A model generated the notes under the pieces. The model searched no databases. It was given only the letters and a program-made list of their open reading frames with translations, and was not told the origin of the DNA. The translations under genes were made by a program, and so were the position numbers. DNA of 64,000 nt from Liolophura sinensis (taxonomy: Eukaryota; Mollusca; Polyplacophora; Chitonida; Chitonidae), in the NCBI RefSeq assembly GCF_032854445.1, contig NC_088301.1, forward strand, positions 54,051,187-54,115,186. The letters run 5' to 3'. This document shows positions 48,745 to 63,700 of the stretch, piece after piece. The first letter of the stretch is position 1. The number at the start of each line of letters is the position of its first letter.

Positions 48745-51700
48745 CTGGAGAAAGCATATGAAGTAATCACTATATTACTTATTCCTTTGAACTCATTCAC
48801 TCCGACGCACGGCTCAGGCCACATGCAGAGTGCTCTGTCTCAACCTGAGGAGCGGGTATATCTGCGCGGCCGATAGGACCTCATTTCCCAAGGAGCGGCT
48901 AAACCCGCATATGACACCACTTCTCACTGGGTGCATATTTAGCTTTCAAATGTTTTGTTGAAGTATAAATCAATCAAAACACACCTGTCTTGTTGTCTTA
49001 GGCTTGTATTTACTAGTAGTTTGGTTTTTTTATTGGCTTGAATGTGTAACCACAACAAAATCAGAACCTATTTTTCGAGCCGCACACACTTGAGTGTCGT
49101 GTCTTTGTTGGCCGAGTCCCGTGAAGAAGAGGATTGTTTAGGGTTCACAACCGATGATAGACCATCTGCTGACAGGGAATGTGACACTGAATCAGATATC
49201 AGTGTATCAGAAAGTGAATCTGATGACCATGACATTATTTTGTTTTGTATTTATCATTTAATCTGAAAGGAGTGTATAGATCTGACCTGAATATCACTGA
49301 CCAATGATTCTGTCCCCCTGTGTCACGTCACAGACTCTAGGGTAATCACTGACTAATGAACAACGAATACAACGAATAGTACAGTTCTATTCAACACTTC
49401 AACAAACCCACGATAAATAACTGGTTTCTCTGTATTTCCTCAAAGTTTGATGACTTAGAAACACATACGTTTATTCAGAGAAGCGGGGGTTATGTACACG
49501 AATTTGCATATCGTCACCTCCAAAATTACAATACTTTTTGCTGGTGTGGCATTTTCTGTGAATGTTCAGTTCGATAATCCCATTTTATAGATGTCTTTAT
49601 GAATGTACGTCCACAACTACACTAATATTTTACAAGATTACGTTGAATAAACATAAATGACAAAATCCAACCAGCTTTGCAATGCTCAAATAGAAAAATG
49701 ATCTGCGTCACTCGGCGTTCCAGTATAAGCTCACACTGAAGCAAGTACGGACGTTGAGGCTGATCGCTGACGCCTGCTCGGGCGGAAGGCAGGCACGGCT
49801 ACAGCCCGCCACTGTACTGGCGGCTGCAGCGGGCTGTCGGAGTCAATGAGTTGATGAGCTATTGGAGTGTGTATGTCTTAAATGCAAAGTTATATGATAA
49901 GGATCAAGATAGTATGAATTGCTTTCCTAAAATGTACAAAAATTGCAATGTATTAAAATGCTGATGTTACTATCAGAGGATATTTGTCATTTCCAATATT
50001 GCCTGGTGTGACGTCATGCAAGATCACTTGGCATCACCCATCTTCGACGTACAGCAACAAATGATATAATAATTTCACACACACGACTTCATGCCAGCAA
50101 AACTGCCTTACTCGATGTCACATTTATCTGATTTATCGCCAAATCAGGAAAATTTTATGGAAACTGCCAAAGATTTAGATTTTGAGGACTCTACACTCAA
50201 TGAGGTAAAAATAGTGTTTCTCATCGTAAATCTTTTGAACCGTGGTGTTAGCTCTGTTCCCTAGTGTATCCTTCATATCATTTCCACCTAGCTTGACTTA
50301 GGACTGAAATAGCACTTTATCTTAATAAAGTAACATTTTTATAATACAGGTAAAGCCTTCAACATTTCCAAATGCATACAATAATTTAATAGAGTACATG
50401 CAGACATTACAGGCATGTGATTAACGTCAGACAACAAAAAAAAAGCTGATTTTATTTTCACTATGATCAAGCCAACACATGGGGCCTAGTTTTCGTCACT
50501 TAATAAGACAATTATTTCTTAAAAATCAGAAATACCACAAATAAGGGTAAAATACTCTGATGTACATATGTTCAAAGTTACAGAATCATTAAATTTTTTT
50601 TATTTTTTTTATTTTACTTTCCATTACTTATTATTTTTTAATTGCAAAATGGAACTGATGGATGCGCTATCAAAATTCAGCAAATTTGCAACATTACTTG
50701 CAAAATCCATAATCATACCTGCAAACCTGAGGAACTTCTGTGTGTCTGCTGGGAGGTTAGACATGTAGGATACAGACATAAAGGAATCCTCTCTAGACAG
50801 AAGAGGGGCATGCTCAATTTCTGAAGAAATGGCTGGCGATGGCGAAGAAGGAGCAGCAACTTCCACATTTAAGTGAGCAAGCTGGTCCTCTCTTCGCTGT
50901 TGATGACTTTCCCGCTTCTTCAAGCCATCCTTCTCACCTGAAAACATTAATTGGGACTACTAAATTCCATACATCAACCAGAACTGAAATGGCTTTCCCA
51001 GATTTTATCCTGTGAAAAAAGCTATCTTGGGATAATTTGTTTTCAGAGTATTCTAAATACAAACAGTGAAAGAGCTTTCCATTCACAGGCCGCCTAAATA
51101 TTCAGTTTTGATTTGTTTTCCTAAAAGTTAGAGAAAATAGTGTGCCATGCTCTTTTAATTCAATTTTATCTTTCTAACTTCCAAAACCAAGACTTTACAT
51201 ATGCCTGGCAAGTCTTGAGTAGTTATTTGTAAAACTGCTGTGAGAAGAATTTTGTTTTTATATGACAGAGGTCGGGTTTATAGGTGGAGTAACTGAGTGT
51301 CCAGAACAATCCTGAAATAAGGTCGTATTTAAGCAAGAAAGAGACAGATTCAACAAGCGACTTTATTGGTCAAGGGCTACTGATCTGAGCTCATACAGTC
51401 TACATTGTACATCCAGTAAAAAACAAACCTCCTTGAGATTTGTTGAAAAGCTTTTCTTATTGCGCAATGCATATTTAATCAATAGCCGGTTTGATAGTCA
51501 TCTTGCTCTAGGCTAAACAAAAAGGTATGTCAAACTCATTGTGCTAGAAGTACTTCTTGAGAGGATTCAATGACAAGGTTATATGGAAAGATGGAGTTAG
51601 GATAACCGTTGCAAAATTCCACTTCAAGTAAAAAAACTTGACCATCAAAGTTATTGTTGCTTGAGCCTATAAAATCTAGAGACATCAGGGATGTAAAGAC

Positions 51701-54700
51701 AATTCTCAAAGTAATAATTATGGCAATTTCACATCAGAGATTTATTCCTTTAGTTTGAAGAGTGTTTTATTTCATGGAAATACTTTACCTGCATGAACCA
51801 AGAAGAAAGCTTCCACGGCAGGCTGTAGGATCAGCACTGCATGGTGGTCTGGCATTTTTGCCAACTCTGACAGACATTCTCCTAACGTCTCCCAAAGCTC
51901 ATCCAACTCTAGCTGTTCACTTAGCCGTGGCAATACAATTGGGGACTCCTCCACCATAGTGCTATTTTTCTCTGCAAAAGACGTGTTTTAGTACATATCG
52001 TGGAATCCCACTCAACACCGAGCATTTTTCTTATTTTGCAATCACAAACTCAGCACAATGATTAATTTGGATTATAGCTCTGTACTCAGGAATATTTTGC
52101 TGATAAAAAAAGGATGTGGGGAGGAAAATTGAATAAACCATTTTCAAGTAAATGACGAATAGAATTGTTCAATGAATTGTTCAAACTGAATACTTAGTCA
52201 ATTTCACTATCAAAGTCCAAAGACTCTCATGAAGAAACCATTTATCTTCAATCACATTATTAAAGATTATCCAGAACCTACAAATAAAAAAGTTATCTTT
52301 TCATTCAATCCTGACTTCTACCTTTAACTACAAATAATTTTTAGCGTGTCTATATTGTACTTGATCAAACATCTTTTGCCTACACATTTCTCAGCTGTGC
52401 AGTACTGCACACAAATGCCTGCTGCAAAATAAAGCTTCAACAGATCTTGATCAAAACAACCTTTACTAGGTTACCCTGAAGTCATGATGGAAACAAGCTG
52501 TGTATTAAAGTAGTATGCCAGACAGTTTGGCATTTATCTCTGAAAACAAATGTACTAGTGTAATACAGAGGACTTTGAGGGTATTTCTCTCTTACCAGAT
52601 TGGTCCACTTCCATTGGTGCTTCAGGGCTTGGCTGTTGTGCTGATGGCTGACTTGGTGGAAGAGTCACAGAATTCTGCGTGGAGGGAGAATCAGAGCCTT
52701 CCTGCCTCAGTAAAGCATCAGCTGGTACCAGATTGACCACAGCCTGGGGCAGGGAGGCAGGATTAACTGACCCTGTGATGGGTGAAGACTGCCTTATTTC
52801 TGGTCCATCTACATGGGAGCCCTCTAGAGGAATACGAGGTGGTTCTGTGGCTTGCCGGTTTCGATCTGGTGTTGCTGGAACACTATCTGCTGCTGCCTGT
52901 GGAGTTGTCGCGGATGATGCCACTGCTGAAGCCAATGATTGTTCCTGATCTTGCTGCCCAGTCGCATTCTGCTGGTTGGCTGGACTTGACCACAGCAAGG
53001 CTAATGTAGACGCCTCCGTTTCTAACTCTGCCATAGCATCAACAATGTTAATTGTCTCATTGTCCAATTCAGCCATGGCTTCTGCAATGTTTACTGGTTC
53101 TCTAGCATCTACAAGCAGACCCCACTCAATCTACATACAGTGAGCAATGTCTATGAAATGCTAATTCACTTACATGCAACACAAAATATGGCGCAGAGTG
53201 TTAAAACTCCCAGACTCGGATTGGAAGATGGAATGGTAGGACAAACTTTTTTTAAAATAGCAAATCCATGTTCAGACTAATGTTTACAAACTGTACAAAG
53301 TTTACCCTATTCATTCACATACCTGGTTTTCTGGCTTTCTTAGCAGCTTCTCTGGCTGCATCTCTCAACTGAATTATTACTTTGAGGATGCGCAGGAAAA
53401 ACTGTTGACTGGAAGTCTTGCTCGTCAAGGCAGGCATGGATGGCAACTGAAGCTCTCTAACACTCTTCACTTTGGCAGGTGCTGCGACCACGACATTTGT
53501 GCCAGCCGCAAACCTAAAACAAATAATTACGCCTCAAGTATTCTCTGAAGAATATCCAACTTTTTTTATTGATTAGTTTAGTTCCCTTCTTTTATATACT
53601 CCACTGATAACTTATAAAACCTCACCTGTCTGGAAGAACACCTTTCCCTGGGAATGTTACAGGCATGTCGGGATCTTTAATATCTTCATCACCCTGACTT
53701 TCCTTGTATTTGGCTATCACAGAGCGCAACTCCGCCATCAGATTTCTAAAAAATAATGATTATCAAAAAAAAAAATAATCAAAATCCCAACAGTTTGCCA
53801 TTTGGTAAATAGGCATTACACCAAATTCCATTTATTACTTCCCAAAATTCCATCTAGAATGAAAGAATGTAAAGTATTATATTTTAATCTGATAAAACTA
53901 AAAGATCCAAATTATATACTTGTGAGGAACAAACTGCTTTTAAAGTTTATGGTGGAATTAAGACATTGTCATCCTTTTATACACTTGTCCGAGGACGTGT
54001 TCTCTCTTTCTTCTTAGTTGTTTATGGTACTTTAGCTTTGTGAACTAGCTTACATCAAACGATTTCAATGACACTGAGGATTTAAAGAAAAATGACATCA
54101 AACAATACATGTTACTTCAACTAAAGACACCTTTCAGTCCTTCTCAGAATTTTGCAGGTAACTTTTGAGTTTATGAATGTTTGTTTGCATATAACTGAGC
54201 AAAAATCTGAATACCTGATATGGCCACAAACGGTGAAGCCAAGCTCCCGCCCTCCAGCTAAGAGCAAGTTCAAGACAGCTGATCGGGTTGAATTATTTGC
54301 TCTGGATAACTGAAGTAGAAGACTTGTGGCATCTTCCAAGCCTTCTTCAGAGCAAGCCTTTGAGGTCAACACCTGTGCAAGAATAAGGAATATCTTCAGC
54401 ATAATTTTATCCAGTAATCAATTTTCTTATTTCCTTAATACCAATACATTCTGTACAAACCTGTAATATTACATAAATAAGAGTATTTAAAAAAAAAAAT
54501 AGTTCAATCACAATTGAAGTTTTCAACCTCCTGCGCAACACTTACTTTCACCGCCAGAGGAAGCTGGTTTTCCAATATTGCAGGTGGCTCCTCTACCTCT
54601 GATGGTTTATCCTCCATTGGTTTGTCCCCTAAAAATATTAAATAAAAATGCTGATATTTTTTTTATTCAGAATTCACCAACAAAACCACAATTATTCACC

Positions 54701-57700
54701 ACTGTTGACAGCTTTTTCCCACATACTATCCATAGAGTAACATAATACAGCTAAGCATTAGTTTTTGAGTCCGGCTGCAGTTGAACATTTGGCAAAAAAC
54801 TTTTTCACTCTGCTTTAATTACTCCTGCAACCAGTCAATCTGATATACCAGAATGATTTTTCATCCAAAACCTGATGTTAAAATATTTAAAGCTATTAAA
54901 CTAGGACAAGGCATAATACTAAGCTCCACTAACCCAAAAACCCTGAGCTGTGTGGATCATCACCCCAAATTACCAAGAAAACATGTTTTTGCTCAGCAGG
55001 TATAGGGGGCCATGACAGTGTTTGCACCTGGTCCCAAAAAGTGATTAAAAACCCAGTCACTTTCACTCAAAATCAAGACTGGTTTGGAGAATTTCCTTAA
55101 ATCATTGAATTTGGCTAAGTATATTTGCAGACAATACTGACGAGTTAAACACCAGGGTTCATACAAATTCTGATGTGAGAAAGTGTCCCAAGGTCAGTTG
55201 AGTTGACTAAAATGAAATGCAATCTGGGGCACCCACAAGAGACTTCATCAATTAAGTTTCGTAGAACTTCGTGAAATAATTTTGGAGGTAAGAGAAATGA
55301 AGCAGAATACTCAATTAAAAGTGATATGATACTCTCTAAAATATTGCGTAACAACACTAATTTTCCAAAAGGTTTTTATTCAAGGGCAGAATAAAATCTA
55401 AAACATAAGTATAGCATTTGTTCAATATTTTTAGTAATGGTCAGATGGACAAATGTACTGGACTACGAAAATACCCTTCGGGCAAATTAGGGGGGAAAAA
55501 TTTCATAATAGCACCCGGATATTCCCCGAAGTTGCTATTAACAGATCGAGGAAATAGATTTAACCTGTCAGATTGGCAAGATAAATGAATTAAAACGTTT
55601 TCCTAGTGATGAAGGTTGCCAAAATTTCACTTGCCTTTTAGAAGGTACATAAGCTTCCCAGTACTGTATATGTATCAGACAGAACAATGCCACTTACTAT
55701 TTCATTTTGGAGGGGAAGCCTTCAAAACTAAACATCAAATCTTTAGTTTCAAACAGATGTAGCTAGGTCAAACACAAACCTTCAGAAGCAGGTGCATCTG
55801 GTTTAGTGGTGTCACTACTAGGTTGTACAGATGGGATAGCCAGTGGAGTCAGACTAGATGTTGTTGTTGTCACTCCACGGGCTGTGGAGGTCGTGGTTAC
55901 TGTTGTGCTAGTGCAGGCTGTGGTTGTGCCAGAGCTCGCACTGAATACTCTCTGACTGACATCTGGAAGTCTAATGGATACCAGACCCAGCAGCCGCAAC
56001 AGTCTGTCAGTCAACAGCTGACTTCGCCGTACCACTGGGTGGGATAGCATGCCCATCAGCTGACCCAATGGTGAAGTATCAAAACTACTAATCTCTGTTT
56101 CTGCTTCTTGTACAGATGAACTGTGGCTTCGTTGAACACCTTTACCTTTTCTACCACTACCTAAACTGTCCAGTTTGACAAGCAAGTCCCAAAAGTCTGT
56201 CTCTGGCTGTTTTTCTTTATTTGAATCAGACTTGGAATCCTGTCTGTCCACCTTCTGGCCCTTTGGACTAGCTGGACCAGAAGTGGTCCTTGTTTTAGCA
56301 CTATCAGTCTCTTTGTCTTCTCCTTCACACCGAACAGCTTCTTTGGCCTTTGTTGATGGTAGAAACTGATCGGGAAAGCTCTTGGCTAATGATATTAATG
56401 TATCTAGCACATGTCTACACACAACTGGTGATGCCTGAGGATGTATTGACACATTTGAATTCACATTTCCTGCATGCTTCTTGCCCACCTTTTGAATTTG
56501 GAAGACATTAGCACGGCAACCAAGGGCTGCCTCCAGACTAATGGAGAGCCAGGAGCACTGACTTTTTGTGTCTGTTTTTACCATTACTGTAGCAGCTGGA
56601 TCCGTCTGCATTGCAGCCTGTCGTGCAGTTAAGTCAATAGTGGGAGAAGTAGCACTTGAGCTGTGTAACGCTTTCCTCTTGGACCTGTCATTGGTTTTGT
56701 AGGAGGAAAAGCCCTCGGCAGTGTCTATCTTGCTCTCCCCACCAGTCCTCTGCAATATGGAGAGAAGTGCCCGCACTACCCAAATCCGTGTGGGGCCATG
56801 GTAACAAAGATTTCTTAGCACTCTATGGAGTCGCCCAGTGTTTAGTTTTGGTTCCTCTACGAACAAAAGGACAAGGAGACAAGTCAGAGCCTCATGATCC
56901 AACAAGTGACGGCCTCTTAAGCGCACAGTGTTAGCATTGCCAGAAGACTGTCCAGCCCGATTATTTCCAAAGCACCACTGATTACCACTTCTGGGGTTGG
57001 CTTGGATGGCATAGCGTGTTCCTAGACGATTAGCCAATCCTACAAAACAAACCAAAACAAGTCAGTGCAATTCGTGAACATATATTTTTCTTCACAAAAT
57101 TCATTTAAGAATATTTCATTTATACCACGGCGGCCAGCATCCGCAGGTTGAAACCGGAAAGGAAGCCAGCATAGCTTTGCAACACAGCTTTCTTTAAAAG
57201 AGACTCCTTTACAAGCCCTTGCAGGGGAAAAAATAAGAACATTTACTGAGGGGCCATTTGATCCCTAGTCTGAAACTGTCTAGAGGCCAAATCACTAGGG
57301 GACACATTTTTTTTTTTTCTATCGGACAATATTTTTATACCAGCATGGTAAAAAAAAAAAAAAAGTGTAAAACCACGTGACAAACAAAACTATCTTCAAC
57401 ACTCCTCTACTTCAGAGGTTCATATGGTATTAGGTAAGCGGGATTCATCGGTATCACATGGCTTCTGCTGACAAAACATCTCTCTGCTGCACGCGATTCA
57501 AATGCACGTGTCATGTCAGCATTTCTTTTACCATGGACTATCAGAGGAATGTGACAGATCATTTCTGGCATTTGATAGCTCACACAACTTGCTGCCTGCG
57601 GTTGATGATGGTTGCGCTGTTCTTGTAACTTTAAATCCACACTCTGGCAAGTTTTATATCTCTGCTTGAATTTCATGAAAAATAAACATTGTTGAGACTT

Positions 57701-60700
57701 TAATTGCCAATATGGCAACCAAGAAAACATCAGGTACCCGCCTACAATCACAACTGGTGACAATATTTTTATTGTAAGCAATTATTCCCTCAATTTAATT
57801 TGGTCCAACTTACCTGTATGGCGAAGAATAGCAGACAATGAACCCGCGCCAGCCTGGGTAAAGAGACGTTCGTGCATGAGACGACGGTGTCTCTCCTCTA
57901 GCTCCCTGCGCAAGGCTTGAGCCTCTGCTGCCAAATCAGCTGGCAGAACAGCGACCATCGAGTCATCCATGTCAGACAACACCTGTTGTCTAAGGGATGT
58001 AGGCAGAGACGCAATGAAGCCTGCAGGGTCAACAGGTGCCTCTGGATTGCTGGTTCCTTGAGAAGCAGCCAATCGGGCTTGCTCTGCTCTTTGTTGAGCC
58101 AACACCTGTAAGACATGCATACAAAAGTTATCACCTAGCCTGTAATAAGACATTGGGGTTTAATGCTGTTTTTTTTTTCTTTCCTCCCCCATTTATGCTA
58201 GTGAAAATGGATTACCACCTCCCTTAGTAAAGTTTGTTAAAACACCATAAAAACAGTTAATCCTGAATTCAGGTCTGTAATTGCAGTATTCAGAAACCTA
58301 TAAATGATTCAAAGATCAAAAGCAAACTACCATTTACATACCTCTGACAGCAAGTAAGAAATCTCTCATCACTAGCAAGTGCATGGATAGGCTAAGAAAA
58401 TAAAAATATGAGCAAATGCATTTTTAAGATGGTAAACTACTGATTTAGTGATACGTTTGGCACTACAGAACATCTTGGGCAACAAGACAGGTGTTGCACT
58501 CTAATTGGATAGCAGACGTCTCCAATTTCACACATGGAGCAGTCAAAGCTTCCATGGTAAGGCAATTTTCCTCTGAAATAGAAGATTCAGTACAAATATA
58601 TTTACCTCCTCTTGAATGGAAGGTGGAAGGGCAGCCAAGAACTCTGGGTTTACTTCAATTGCACCACTGTTTTCTGCATTCTGAGCCTGCTGCTGTGCTC
58701 TTTGCTGGATTCTCTGCAGTCGTAGTTGCTCCGCTATCACCTCCTGCCTAATGTTGTCCGGCAAAGCCGCCAGGAAAGATGGATCAACACCCTCTGTTTG
58801 AAAACATTCCTAGTTTGAGTTTATGGACAAAAATGCACAGCAGCAGGTTTTCTGGCATATACTAATATAAAATCTCATTCCATTTGTCATTCATTTGGGA
58901 CAAAGAACATAAGAGTTTTGAAATGACTTGTCTAACAAAGTTCAGTGAAGTTTTATCTTAAATGTCCATTCCAGGTAATTCTAACTCAGTGTGCAGAGAC
59001 TGAATTTGTTGATAAATTTGTTAGATTGATGTTTTACGTCGTACTCAAGAATAATTTATTTATAAGACGGCAAAAAACATTATGGTGGAAGGAAACCAGG
59101 AAAGAGATTTAGAGCTCATTAAATTCTGGAATTATTACCTCCAAACATATATGGCGTTCCACTTGGTTGGCTAGCTTCTTGCCCGCTTCCAGGCGTCCCA
59201 GCGGAACTGAAAGAGACAGTCAAAAATTGTAGCATTCATGTAAGCTATTTCTCTGCTCAAAATATATATCAGACTATTTATTACCACAAACTTTTATTTT
59301 TATTCACAATGATTTGACTCTACAAACCTGGATGAGACTGGGGATGGGTAGGCTTGGGTTATGGCGGTTATCAGCTGACTGGAAGGAACATTGATCACAG
59401 TAGAGGCACTGCTAGGGACAGCAGCTGTGGCTTGACCTCCCACATCGCTCAGTTCATCAGTACTCTCTGTAAGGATAATGTTTAGAATATCAAATGAAAT
59501 TTAACTCTTACAATATTACACTGAGTTGAATTAACTACAAAGCTTTTTTTTTTTTTTTTACAATGTCTTACAATACCTTGCAAATTGTTTGGGCCATTTT
59601 AGCAGCAGCAACTTCAAATATTTGTTTTTAAAGCACATGCAACTTACCAGAGCTTGTTGAATGGACAGTAACGGCATCAGAGCTAGTGATATTGGAAGAC
59701 TCCTCTGGAGTGATGACTGTTTCACCACTGCCTGTGCGAGTAGCTTCTCCTGTGGCTGCACACTGAGGCAGGCTTGAGGGGTGGCTTTCAGAAGGTGGAG
59801 CCGAAGGTTGTACAGGCCTGTGAAGTCCACCAGCTGCTGAAGATCCATCTGCTAGGCTTGGCAGATCATCATCCTCACTTAGTAGAAGGGACACCAAGTT
59901 ACTGACTTCTGGGCACTGTGCATCAGGTGGTGGATTTCCTTGTGGTGAAACACCTTGGGTTGGGGGTGTTAAAGGTGGAATTGCTGATGGTGTTACTCCT
60001 GGTGGTTGCATGCTCTGGGGTTGTACTGTCGTTGGGGTAGATTGTGTACCTGAAGACACCTCCATAGGAGTTTCTGGTTGGCGAGACACCCCCACACCTG
60101 CTGAACCTCCCACTGGATTGGGAGAAGACTGCGGCAAAATGGGGGATGGCATCATCACATAACCCTCGCTGCAACAAGAAATAGGTTATTTCACTTTAGG
60201 ACGATAAACAACATACTGCAGATTTTATAGAAACTCTGACCAAAACCCACATTCAAAATTTTCTCCACTACTATTCCTGCAAAAATATTACATCTGCAAA
60301 TTAGGTAATAATGGTATCAGCAATCTTTAACGGCATGCTGGATTGTACATTAACACGACATCCATCAGATCTCCAGAACAGCTTAGTGACAATAAAACAG
60401 TTTCTGTATATTCCAGTATACTTCAAATGGGCAAGTGCTCACAATACTATAAAGACGACAATGCCTACAGTATTGAAAGCCATTGGTAAAAGGCCATGAA
60501 GAGGAATAATCACTTTATAAATGTAGTTAGTGGTAAAAGACACTTACTTGCTACCTCAAGTTCACTTTCCTTTCTATCATAAACAAATTAAATGAATTCA
60601 GTACTTACGGGGGCCTGGGTCGCAGATGTGCCAACAGGGCTGCTCTGACCAAAGGTCCTGAGGGTGTGCATGGGAACACAGAAGATGTTGTGGTGGCCGT

Positions 60701-63700
60701 GGGTGTAGAGTTTACTAAGCCTGGGCTTGTAACAGTCTGGCTGGCTGAGGTACCAGCACAGGACAAGACCTCTTCAACCATTGCTTCTGCCAATCTCTCT
60801 GCAGCTGCCACAGCTTCACTGTCGCCTAGAAAGGCAAGATAAAGAAATTCATCAGCTATGCATTCAAACAAGTCAGAAAGATAAAAACTAAATATATGAA
60901 AATACTTTTTATTTTAAATTGCAATTTTCTGTGTTTAAGCAGATAACATGACCTCTAATTTAAGAACTTTTCAAGAACTTTCAAATACCCCATCCAGTCC
61001 AAATTCAAGAACCCTCCATTATGAAACTCCAGCTATATATTTAATAAACATGTAGCACACTATATATCATAACTTTCCATCCTAATTGGCTGGCTTAACA
61101 TTCATGAGCATAGTTTTGACGGCCATCCTTAGCGTATGATATTACTACAGCAACCACAAAATAAAAGTCGTGTCAGTTGTTAGAACTACCTCAGGTTGTT
61201 TTAATACTTGTCCCTTGGCAAGGAAACAAGCGCTAATATAACAAAAGCCGTCATCTGGTGCAGTGATGCTACAAAGTCTTGATCTAATTTGTTCTATCAA
61301 ACTTGAACTCAATGCCAGTATGCACTTCATGTGGTAACTAGTTTCCTGCTATCAATGGATAGCGTCGAGGTCCGCGTTCCTGTCTGTCATTGGTGCTGTC
61401 TACAAACTGCCTATCAACTTCAATATTGGCGATGTCTAATAGGTAACAACTGAGAAGACTTCCATGTTAAAACAAAGCATTTATAAACAGTCCTACGCAT
61501 TGGGGAAAAAGGTGACAAATTAGCTAAACTTTTGGCTATTAAGGAAAGTAGACCCTCGGCTTTCAGACCCACATTTTTCTGCTGTGAGCATGCTCACTCC
61601 TTTGTTATTAACACAACATGTGCTATCTTGCAGCATTCCTCAGCCATGTATTGTGCTCTTGGTAAGCTCGCACTAAGTGGGGAAAAGTGACAATTAATTT
61701 GAACTGAATTTAAACTTTCACTAGTCAACAACTTTCCATGAGCTAATCGTTGATATCCCCTCGTCACAGGTTAGATCATTTCCCCCTGAGGACGAAACCA
61801 TTTTATCAGATGGGTGGTGAGGGTTTTACAAGCCAAAGATATTACACATACTACAAAATTCATACAAAAAAACAGAAAGAAAGAAAAATAATACTGAGGA
61901 AATAGAACATGTCCCAGTCTGGCCTTGAACCCGAACTGATTTTCAGCACTTGTATCACAAATATGTTTTATAGTGGTTCCCTGATCTATGACGATCACCG
62001 ATCATGCTGTCCCAGACATATGTATTAGCAGAGGACTGTACTGCAGTCCTAGTAACATGTAACCAACTCTATACACTCGGGGATTTCCGCCACCGCAACA
62101 GCCATTTTAAGGAAATAAACAGGTTTGCATTTAAGGATTTCGCTTCAGGTTGACACTCAGCTCAAATAAATTGGGATTGACTTTGAACTCTTTTACGTTT
62201 TCTTGGATCCTCGTTATATTCAAGACTTTTAAAGAGCCATAACAAAAATATAAAAAATGCAAGATGTTTCGAGAGCCCTGAATTTTCCAAATTGTATTTA
62301 AGAGCTTTCAAGAACCTGTGCGAACCCTGAATCTTACCTGTAAAATTTTTTTAGGCTTAAAACTTTAAGCAAAAACTTACTGAATTGGGGATTAGCAGCT
62401 GGAGGCCTGCTGAAAGATGGAGATGCTTCTGTCCGTTGAGAGGAGGACCCCACACTCACAGTTGTAATACTGGAGTTACTTAAAATACTGTTCTGCTCCT
62501 GAAATAGAAGTTTTCATCTGAATCCAAGCAGGCTGTTTCTTGAAATATGGTTACATTATGATGTAAATATCACTTCTTCTTGATATATGGAATTTCACAA
62601 TTTAAATTTCTAAATCTACCCATTCCATCCATATGTTATGGACAATATGGTGGAGGACTAGAAATGAGCTGTAAGAAATATTACAATAAACAATAAATGA
62701 CAACATGATATTCCGGCTTACTACAGATGACACCAAAGGATACTCACTGATCTCTGGGTAACCCAGGACAGAGCTTGGCCCACTGCAGATGCAGATGTAG
62801 AGTTTGTTTCTTTTTGTTCTCCATCCTCTTCCTTTGTTTTTGAAACTGCTTCTTCCTCAGACTTCTTTTTCTTTTCCTGACGTTCAGCAAGCTTTTCATC
62901 TCTGTGCTTCTCCAAGCACTCTATGATTTGCAGTTTCAGAACTGTGTATTGAAAAATGTAAACAAATTACCAACACTTTTAGCCTTGAAACAAAGGCAGC
63001 CTAAATGTGAATGAGAAAGAAAAAGGTTTTCATTCTGTACAGTACATAAACAGTGGAAGTCTCTATGGCTTTTTTTAATCCACTTTGCACAATGACTCAA
63101 AAAATGTACACAAATAAAACCTATCCCTGTATGTGAAACATATTGGCTTGTAAGTATAAAATATAAATTCAATCAAATCAAAAATATCAAATAGTAGGAG
63201 TACTATAATTACCTGAAACCAAATCATGAACGCTATCCCCATCCAGCACCTTAGCTTCCTCTGTCCACCTTGTGAGTGTTGATGGGATACACGACAGCAC
63301 ACCTGAGCCCACGGACCCTGTCTCCTGATTATAGGGACAAGTATCCTAAAATATTAAACCCACCTATGTACTACTAAACTCTACATAAGCCTTAACCCTA
63401 TGTAAATTTATATTTAAACACACTATAGTCTTAAATAGTAGTAATTTTCCCTTACGCTAAATCCCCCGAGTCAACAATTAACTAGTTAATGGTGTACCCA
63501 GTCAAAAATCAAAATAGTATAGACCAATAAGCCTGAAGCCTGCAAGGTTTGAAAGACAATTTTTCATTGTTACATGTACATGGTTGCACACACTTCTATT
63601 GCTTTGACAAGCTGCTATTGACTATCTGATGTACGCATCTTTTCTAGTCAGCTGATCATAGAATATGAATCAGATGATGGTGATTACGATACAATTCAGT

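Noticed and set aside
57407-57781. 124-residue minus-strand open frame inside HUWE1
   Set aside because: It lies in the intron between exons 57814-58105 and 55780-57039, whose phases join directly (G + GA). It is not similar to HUWE1 and I recognise no other family.
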